64,000 nucleotides of DNA from Lophium mytilinum (taxonomy: Eukaryota; Ascomycota; Dothideomycetes; Mytilinidiales; Mytilinidiaceae): NCBI GenBank assembly GCA_010093605.1, contig MU004190.1:1633599-1697598 (forward strand). Direction: 5' to 3'. Position 1 is the stretch's first letter, and each line of letters opens with the position of its first letter. The notes under the pieces were generated by a model. That model searched no databases and was not told the DNA's origin. It saw nothing but the letters and a program-made list of their open reading frames with translations. A program made the translations under genes and the position numbers. Shown here one piece after another: positions 55,901-64,000 of this stretch.

Positions 55901-58900
55901 AAACTTATAATCTAGAAATTAACTTTATTAAGAAGAGCTTCTACTTCTACTAATTATAATGCTGTAATCTACACTACTATTATAATAGTATACTAGCTAA
56001 GATCTACTATAAGGGAGCCCCTTTATATACTGCTAGGCCTAATAAGCTTTAGTCTACGTTCTTATTTATAATATCTATTAGTTTAATAGAATACTATATT
56101 TAACGCGCTAAGCCTAAGAACCTTATCTAGATCTATAGACCGGAATTTATACCTAAACTAGATAACGCCTTATTTAATACGCCCGCAATCGGGCACGTTA
56201 TTAGCGTCCCGGAGGATAATAGTATGCTTAAACTCTACGCCCTCTCTATTAATAAATATAATAAGTTTATAAAGAAGTATAGAATATATTTATCTAATAA
56301 GCTATAGAAGTAATTAGATAAATAGTTCTACCCTTAGATTAATATATAGTTATAATAGGAAGTAGAAAATCTACCCCTATACTAGAACTATAACTACGCT
56401 ATCCTCTTATAGCTAGACGCCCCACTACCTAAATATAAAACCTAAGCCGTCTTAAAGAAAAAAAACTGTATTATCTATAATAAGCTCTAGAAGCTACTTA
56501 GTAATAGGTTTATTAAGAATAGTAATTCTTCTACGCACGCGCCTATACTTCTAGTTAAGAAACTAGATAGAACTTACTAGTTCTATATTAACTACCGCGG
56601 CCTTAACACTATTACTATAAAGAATTAATACCTAATTCCTATTATCTAGAAGATGCTTAACTGTCTCTATAAGGCTAAATAGTATACTAAACTAGATATT
56701 ATCTCTACTTTTAATTGCGTCTGTATTAAACCTAGTAATAAATAGAAAATAGCTTTTATTATATATTATAGAATATTCTAATCTAAAGTCTTAGGATTTA
56801 GTATATATAATGGGCCCGGCACCTTCTAAATATTTATTAATAATATCCTCTATAAGTACTTAGATAACTTCTACTTAGTCTATATAGATAATATATTAGT
56901 ATTTATAGATAGAACTAAAGAGAAGTATATTATATATATATAGAAAGTTCTAGATTAACTATATAGAGCTAGCCTATATCTTAATATTAATAAATATAAA
57001 TTTCTTATTAAGCGTATTAAATACCTTAGGCTTATTATTACTACTAACGGCGTTAAGATAGACTTAGAGAAAGTTAAAGCTATTACTAAATAGGCTACTT
57101 CTACCTGCCTTAAAGACGTCTAGGCCTTTCTAGGCCTAGCTAACTTCTATAGATAGTTTATATAAGGCTTCTCGCGGCTATATAAGCCGCTTACTAACCT
57201 CTCTAGAAAAGAAATAAATAGATGTATCTATTTTAAATAGATAATAAGCTACTAAAAGGCCTTTAATAACCTTAAAATAGTGTTTACTACTATACCTTAT
57301 CTTAAATACTTTAATCCTAATTAGAAATTATATATTAAAATAGACGCGTTAGATTATATAGCTATAGGTATCTTTTTCTAGCTATATAATAATAGAATAT
57401 AGTACCCGGTTACTTTCTACTCTTATAAGATAATACTAGCGGAGTGCAACTATAAAATCTATAATAAAGAGTTGCTTGCTGTTATTCTTACTTTTAAGAA
57501 ATAGAAACTATAGTGCTAGAGAAATAAATACTAGAACCCTATCTAAGTACTAATAGATTACTAGAATCTACTATACTTTATAACTATGTAATAACTTAAC
57601 TAGTAATAGATGCGCTAGCTCTAGATTCTCTTAGAAATTAATTACGTTTTAATATACCGGCCGGGCTATTTAGAAACTAAACTAGATAGTTTTATGCGCT
57701 GCAGCTAGAACCTTTTATAGTTTAATAATAATAAATAATTCCTATTCTAATAATAAACCGTAATTAAAACTAAAAATCTAGTAAATAAAGTTCTTTATAA
57801 TCTTTACCTATATACTATAGGCGTTATAGATATAAATAGACTACTATATAAGCTTATCTAGAAGGTCTATAAGGCTAATAAGCTAGTATTTAAAAATAGC
57901 TTAGGAATAGATAATATATTAGATACCGGCCTTATATATAGAATTATAGCCCTAAAGTAACGCGGCGATTATAAGCTACCCCGCAATATTCTTAAGAATA
58001 AGCGTGTCTAGCTATCTATAAGCAAGCTAGAAGTAGTAGATAATAAGCTATAGGTCCTCTATAAAGACTCTAGATAACTATTTATACCTTAATTAGCTAC
58101 TCTATAGCTAAAAATCTTATAGCTAGGTTATAACTATACTAGCGTAGAATATAGAGGCTATATAGATTACCTATAATAAATTTGCCCTAGCTACTACTAG
58201 CCTAGGTTTACTAAATTAATTACTAAATATATTAACGCCTGCCAGCGTTACTATAATATTAAGCCTTCTAACTTTACTAAGTAAGGCTTTTTATGCCCTT
58301 TACCTATTCCTCTCTATTACTAGCGCGATATTATAATAGACTATATTATTAACTTACCTATCTATAAGCGTTACGGCTATAAATATTACTATATACTAGT
58401 TATAATTAATAGATTATCTAAAGAACGCTATTTTCTTACTATTACCTTACTAGAAGTAAATAAGCTAGCTAAAGTCTATTTCTAATAGATCTACTAACTC
58501 TATAGACTACTAGCGTCTATTACTAGTAATCTAGAAATATAGTTTACCTCTAAGTTCTAGTAACACCTCTACTATTAGTTATAATTAATACTAAATACAT
58601 CTACAGCTTTCTACCTAGAGACTAATAGATAAATAGAAATTACTAACGCTAATATAAAGAAGTATCTATAAGCCTATATTAACTATATATAGAATAATTA
58701 GTATAACTTATTACTCTTAGTAGAACTAGTAGCTAATACTTACGTCTTAGCTATAATAGGACTATTACTATTCTTTACTAATTATAGATATAATCTATAC
58801 TTAGAACTAGAGCTACCTATAGTTAAAGATAAGAAGATATCTAAAAATAAGAAAATTAAGCGCAAGCTAGCTAATAATATAGCCTAACGCCTAAAGAATA

Positions 58901-59725
58901 TTAAGGTCTATCTATAGAACTATATTATTTAGGCCTAAGAAGAATAGGCTTACTAAGCTAACTGCTACTAAAATGCAGCGGCTAATATACGCGTTAATAA
59001 TATAGTCTAGCTTAATACTAAGAATATTAAGCTAGACTATACTAAGAAGGCCCTTAATAATAAGTTTATAGGCCCCTTCCGCGTAAATAAAGTTATTAAT
59101 TAGAGCGCGGCTTTCTATCTAGACCTGCTATCTAATACTAAGATTTATAATATTTTCTATTCTTTATTACTATAGCTAGACACCTCTAAGCCTATTAAAG
59201 GCTAGAATTGCCCGGAACCTATACTACTACTAGAGCTAATCTAATAAGAGAATAATAATAAGCTAGTAGAAGAGTTTATAGTTACCTAAATTATTAACTT
59301 ATATATTAAAGGTAATAATATCTAATATAAAGTTTACTATATTAGTAGTATATAACTATATAGGTTCTAGTAACTATTTAGAAACCTTAAAGGCTGCCTC
59401 TATAAGGTTTTTAACTTCTATTACTATAGCCTATAGAAGGCTAAACCGCCCGCTTACTTTATTAAACTAAAGAACTAGACTCTACCTATATAGTAGAACC
59501 TCTAGAATATTACTATATTATTATAATAGTCTAGTATAACCTAAGATCCTGCGCCGCCGTTAGATAGTAGAATTAATTTAACTAAGAATACCTACCTATA
59601 TAGTTTTATTAGCACGCTCTATCTATATATAGAGCTACGCCTATATTAGCTATCTAATATATAAGTTTAATAGTAAGTCTTTCTATAGTTTTTATAGAAG
59701 CTTAGTTTTTAAAAGGGGGGGTATA

Positions 59726-59961
59726 TATTATATTATTTCTTAGTATTCTCTTAGTAGTTATTAAGGTTAGGGGTTATTATATATATAGACGTTACGTAAT
59801 CTCTAGGCTAAGAGTTCTTCCGGCGCCCGGGGTTCTGCCGGCGCCTGGGGTTCTACCGGCGTACACTTAACTACGTAGTAGGCTTATAGCCGGAGCCTCT
59901 CTCCTCTCTATGCAACCTTATTAATAGAAATACAACCCTTTTCTTAGCTATAAACCTAATA
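59726..59961 (+). repeat. right LTR of the Gypsy fossil
   Basis: 236 bp, collinear with the left LTR without gaps. Slightly less C-to-T change than its partner. Confidence 0.85.
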
Positions 59962-60678
59962 GCTAGCTAGCTTATATATAGACTATTAATATTTAAATTT
60001 ATAGAAATTAATATAGGGTGTTTAAATAAGTAATAGGCTAGTTATAAGAGGTTAGTTTTTAGGTATAAAAGCTATAGCTTCTTTAATAGTAGGCCGATAG
60101 GTATATCTATTAAGAGAATTTATAAGAATTATAAGGAATTTAATATTATAGATAATAAGGGGCCTACTAGTAAGGCTAGTAATATAGGCGTAGTTATAAG
60201 ATAATAACTTTTTATATTATCTTTTCTTAAGGCTTAATTTCTATTTATTTACTATAATAAGCTATATATATATAGTATTTCTTCTAGTCTACTTTTAAGC
60301 TTTTATAGTTTTTTTTCTTTTTATATACTTCTTATCTATAGGCCTAGGTAGTATCTATATTAGGGGCTTAGTAGTATAAGTAGGCTAATAGTATTCTAGT
60401 CTTAATAGAACTTATTATAAGAGCGCGCTCTATTATAGTCTACTTTATATATAAAGTCTTTACCTATAGGTAGTTAAAAGGGGGGGTGCTCTATAGAGTA
60501 TAGAATAATAGAGGCGCTAAAGCTAGATAGACTTAGTTAGTTATTTATTATAAGAGGTATTATAGTAGTAGATAATTAAAAGGGTAATTATACTACTATA
60601 GACGCCGGCGCGCCGCGCGTACTAGAAAATTAAGGTAAGGCCTATTTACTTCTAGCCTCTAGAAGAAGCTTTATATTA
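59962..60678. other. remainder of the small LTR element
   Basis: AT-rich non-coding sequence between the Gypsy right LTR and the right LTR of the host element. No protein motif is visible. A GGGGGGGTGCT purine run near 60480 and a CGCCGGCGCGCCGCGCG patch near 60605 are the only GC-rich spots. Confidence 0.4.
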
Positions 60679-60860
60679 TATTAGAGCTTAAATATATATA
60701 GAGAAATAGGCTTATATTTAAGAGTAATAAGAATATAAAGCTAAGAAAAAGAGAATAGAGGTATAGAGGTATAGAGATATAGATATAAATAGCTTAGCCT
60801 AGGCCTATATATCTCTATAGTATAGCTTATATAATAGCGTGCTTAAATATATAGCTATAA
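60679..60860. repeat. right LTR of the small LTR element
   Basis: Direct repeat partner of 52032-52211, followed by the AGTAG duplication at 60861-60865. Confidence 0.75.
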
Positions 60861-63800
60861 AGTAGACTATTAAGTACTACTTTCTAAATCTTATTACTTT
60901 CTCTCTCTAGGCTAGAGAAGAGAATATTTAAATTTATAATATCTATAATTTAAAGCTATATAGAATTATAGCTATACTACTCTCTATACTATATAAAAAA
61001 GTAGAGTATATACTTATAGGTAATATAAATCTATACTATCTATTCTAGAGAGAAATATAGATAGTTAGTATAGAAGAATAGATAGAGAAGCTTATTTATA
61101 TTACTATAGAAGCGGGTATAAACCTAGCTATAGAGAAAGGTATAGAAATATAAATAAGAAAAATATTATAGACTATAATTAATCTTATATTTATAACTAG
61201 ATAGCTTATAGAATAAATAATATTCTATATAGTTTAAGAGAAATAAAACTATTACTTAGATTACTACTCTATATATATAGAGTTTAATATTATACTACTA
61301 ATAGTAATTAAATAGCTCTAATACTAACTATAGAAAAATATTATATAGAAGAATATATAGAAGTATCTAGTAGTCTAACTACTTAAGCTAAAAAACTAGA
61401 ATAACCCCCTAAATAATAAAGAAGAAAAAATCCTAGATAACTTTATATATATTTTCTACTAACTTATTAAAATTACTATTAATACTATAGTACTAATAGT
61501 ATAGCCCTTATAGTATATATTACTATTCTAGACTAAAAAGTACTTAGAGAAGGTATATAAGACTAGGTAGATATATAGAATATAGTACTTATTATATTCT
61601 ATAAAGAACTAAATCTTATACTAAGTCTAATATAACTATAAGAAAAAAGCTATAAGAAAGAAGAGTACTAAGGTATAGTACTATATAGTAGAAAAGGTAA
61701 TAAATAACTCTAAAAGAGTATAGAAACTAGCTAAATAGAACTATATAGTTAGAAAGAAATTAAAGCCCCCTATTTAATTTTTTTTTTCTTTTAGTCTAGT
61801 AACTCTACTCTATATATAGATAATAAGATATATATACTAGTAGAATAGTTCTTTCTACTATTAGTAGAAGCTAATCTATCTAATTTAGAAAGGTTTTAAT
61901 ATCTAAAACTATATACTACCTTTATAAAAGTTACTAAGAGAATATACTCTTAGTACTAATAGAAATTATACTAGATAAGGCCTCTAGAATTATAAGAATT
62001 ATAAATAGATTCCTAAAGAATTATAAGATATAACTAGTATCTATATTTATCTACTTTTTTATAAAATGCCTATATAGAGAATACTACCTTTAACTATTTA
62101 AAAAATAAATTATAGTAGTTCTATATAAGCTCTAGAAAGTATTCTATATAATAGTAAAGGCCTATAGATTTATTATACTACTAGAAATAATAGGTAAACT
62201 ATTTAAATATATTATAGCTAAGAGGCTCTTTAAGATAGTAGAGAAAAAGAGAATACTACTATCTAGCTAGATAAAGGTATAGCTAGAGTACTCTATATAA
62301 ATAGTACTTAAGCTTCTTATAAAATAGATCTATACTATATAGAAAGAAAACTTATAGCTTATAGTATTACTTCTTAGTCTAGATATATTAGAGGTATTTA
62401 ACTAAGTATTATATAAATAAATAATATATAACCTATAGATCTAGAGAGTACTAAAATAAATAATAAGGTTTACTAGATTCTTTTTATAAGACTATATAAC
62501 TAGACTTTCTATAGAAAGCTATATAGTAGAACTAATTATAGTTACTATAGATATACTATAGAGCTTTCTTCTATTATTTCTTTTTTTTCTCTTCTTTACT
62601 AGTATACTATTACTAACTCTCTAGAATAGTAATATAATAGCCTATAGATTTATAGATAATATAAATATTCTTATATATAGCTATACTATAGAAATAAACT
62701 ATAAAGCTATTAAGAGAGCCTATAAATAGTATATAAAATAGATAAGAAAGTATAGTATAGTATTTATACTAGATAAGTACTATCTTATATACTTTATAAA
62801 AGCCTATATAGTAGTTAATCTTAAGGCTATAGTAGATATATAAGGCTTTATAAAGGGCCCTATTATAGATTTAAAAGTACTAGAAGTATAGATAGACTTT
62901 AAGCTAAAGTAGAGCCTATATATAAGTATTATAAAAAATAAAGCTATAATCTAGATAGAAGTACTTATATAGCTTATAGTATCTATCTAGAGTACTAGCT
63001 TTAAAAAAGTATACCTAATATACTTAGTAGTAGTCTAGCCTACTATTATATATAGATATACTATCTAGTATACTATACTAGATATACTAGAGTAGCTTAG
63101 TAAGATAAAAATTAAGTAGCTTAAAATAGCCTAGAACTAATACCTTTAAAGAACTTTAGAGGTATATAAGACTATAAGTACTATAGTACTAGAATATAAA
63201 ATATTATATCTACTACTCTAGCTAAAGCTAGAAAAACTTATAGTAGCTTATATAGACTATATATATAAAGGGCTAGTATACTAGTATATTAAAATAGTAT
63301 ATAGTAATATATAAAGGGAAATCTATATCTACTATAGGCTACTTATAAGGCTAAAGTATAGCTCTAGCTACTATAATATACTCTATAATCTTATAGTAAA
63401 GGCTATAAGATTATATACTAGATATAAAGATAAATCTAATAAAGCCTATAAGTACTTAAGATAATTTATAATTAAATATAAATATAAAGAGAGGTAGAAA
63501 AAGGTATAAAAGTTCTTTTATAAAATAAAATAGTATAGGCTACTAATACTAGCCCTTAATACTAAATAGAGTAAATAATAGAAAACTATATATAAAAAGC
63601 TTATAAAGGTTAAAAGTACTATTCTTATAGATCTATAAATAGAGTATATAGGGCTTAATAGATATCTATACTATATATAGATACTAGACTATCTAATACT
63701 AGCCTACCTCTATAGATATAGCCTTTAATTACTATACTATATAGTAATAAACTATAAGAGGTATATAGAAAGTAGAGGTAAACTATTTAAAAAAGTAAAG

Positions 63801-64000
63801 ACTTAAATATATAAGATAATATATAAAAGTAAAAAGAAATCTAAGATAGTAGCTAGATAGTTTCTATAGAAAATAGACCTGCTACTCTACCTCTTAATAG
63901 TAAGAGAGATAGAAAAAGAATAGATTTAGCTCTTCTACTTAATACTATAGCTCTACTATTACCTATAGCCTTACTATAACTAATAGCCTTATTATTACTA
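60861..64000 (+). mobile_element. Tad1-like LINE fossil, 3' segment (ORF2), runs off the window
   Basis: Continues ORF2 interrupted at 52031. An endonuclease-like GNINLYYLFWREI (about 61018-61060) corresponds to the GDFN-H-WG motif of LINE endonucleases. Reverse-transcriptase landmarks follow: LLEIIGKLFKYIIAKRL (about 62175-62230), LLSLDILEVFN (about 62370-62400) and the catalytic FIDNINI (about 62650-62671, in place of FADD). RNase H-like and C-terminal parts follow to the edge. It is riddled with stops and AT drift, as for the rest of the block. Confidence 0.75.

Larger units (their letters stand above)
52759..59961 (+). mobile_element. Ty3/Gypsy LTR retrotransposon fossil
   Basis: A full-length structure of 7.2 kb: LTRs of 236 bp at 52759-52994 and 59726-59961, target duplication GCTAG on both sides (52754-52758, 59962-59966), and a polypurine run just before the right LTR (59711-59722). 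Internal parts in order: gag-like region (about 53.2-55.1 kb), protease region, reverse transcriptase (about 56.4-57.1 kb), RNase H, integrase (about 58.2-59.1 kb) and a chromodomain-like end. It is degraded throughout, with a very large number of breaks. The LTRs differ at about 21 sites, all transitions, so RIP and not slow ageing explains most divergence and the insertion may be fairly young. Confidence 0.85.
52032..60860. mobile_element. small LTR-bearing element fossil, split by a Gypsy insertion
   Basis: It is bounded by direct repeats 52032-52211 and 60679-60860 (both TATTAG...CTATAA) and flanked by the 5-bp duplication AGTAG (52027-52031 and 60861-60865). Without the nested Gypsy element it would be about 1.6 kb, too small for a full gag-pol. 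It is therefore probably a non-autonomous TRIM-like LTR element. It inserted into the LINE and is heavily decayed. Confidence 0.7.
49244..64000. other. AT-rich, RIP-like degraded transposon block
   Basis: Base composition changes abruptly at about 49244, from balanced to overwhelmingly A/T, and stays so to the window edge. TA steps are very frequent and CA/TG steps rare, the expected signature of C-to-T RIP in CpA context. Frames are full of stops on both strands. The surviving islands of higher GC are CpG-containing pieces of mobile elements. Confidence 0.85.

Overview
The window is nuclear DNA of a filamentous ascomycete (Pezizomycotina). The protein genes have short introns of about 47-70 nt with GT(A/G)AGT-like donors and CTAAC/CTGAC branch sites. 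The gene families are typical of such fungi: a GH76 cell-wall enzyme, a HET-domain protein, a PDR-type ABC pump, a Zn2Cys6 regulator, an SDR enzyme and ankyrin repeats. The right-hand 15 kb is an extremely AT-rich block of ruined transposons whose changes look like repeat-induced point mutation (RIP). I cannot name the species.

Layout. 0-6.2 kb: a GH76 gene cut by the left edge (minus), a HET-domain gene (plus) and a small single-span membrane protein (minus). 6.2-11.6 kb: mostly no recognisable genes, with copies of a short dispersed repeat. 11.6-23.9 kb: the most unusual part. It has no credible protein gene but many plus-strand splice signals, and between them about 24 related structured RNA units of 180-320 nt. 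Each unit has a first hairpin closed by a GGCAC...GTGCC-type stem, a hinge such as AGATCA, a second folded half, and an ending of the form CTCATACATNN. This is the architecture of H/ACA-box snoRNAs. Three C/D-box snoRNA candidates lie at 14.6-15.2 kb in the same locus. I read it as a giant non-coding snoRNA host gene that grew by tandem duplication of one ancestral H/ACA RNA.

24-33.9 kb is gene-poor, with a few small or unknown ORFs, one good uncharacterised gene (27556-28410, minus) and two more copies of the dispersed repeat. 33.9-43.3 kb carries three minus-strand genes: a short-chain dehydrogenase, a 12-exon PDR-type ABC transporter whose model closes exactly in frame, and a Zn2Cys6 transcription factor next to it. 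The three could be a small detoxification or metabolite-export group (inference). 43.9-44.9 kb is a tandem satellite of about 97 bp per unit. 46.5-47.5 kb encodes an intact multi-span membrane protein that I do not recognise. 48.0-49.2 kb is a broken ankyrin-repeat gene cut off at the edge of the AT-rich block.

The AT-rich block (49.24-64 kb) is a three-level nest: a Tad1-like LINE, split by a small LTR-bearing element (52032-60860, target duplication AGTAG), itself split by a Ty3/Gypsy-family fossil (52759-59961, target duplication GCTAG). All three are heavily decayed.
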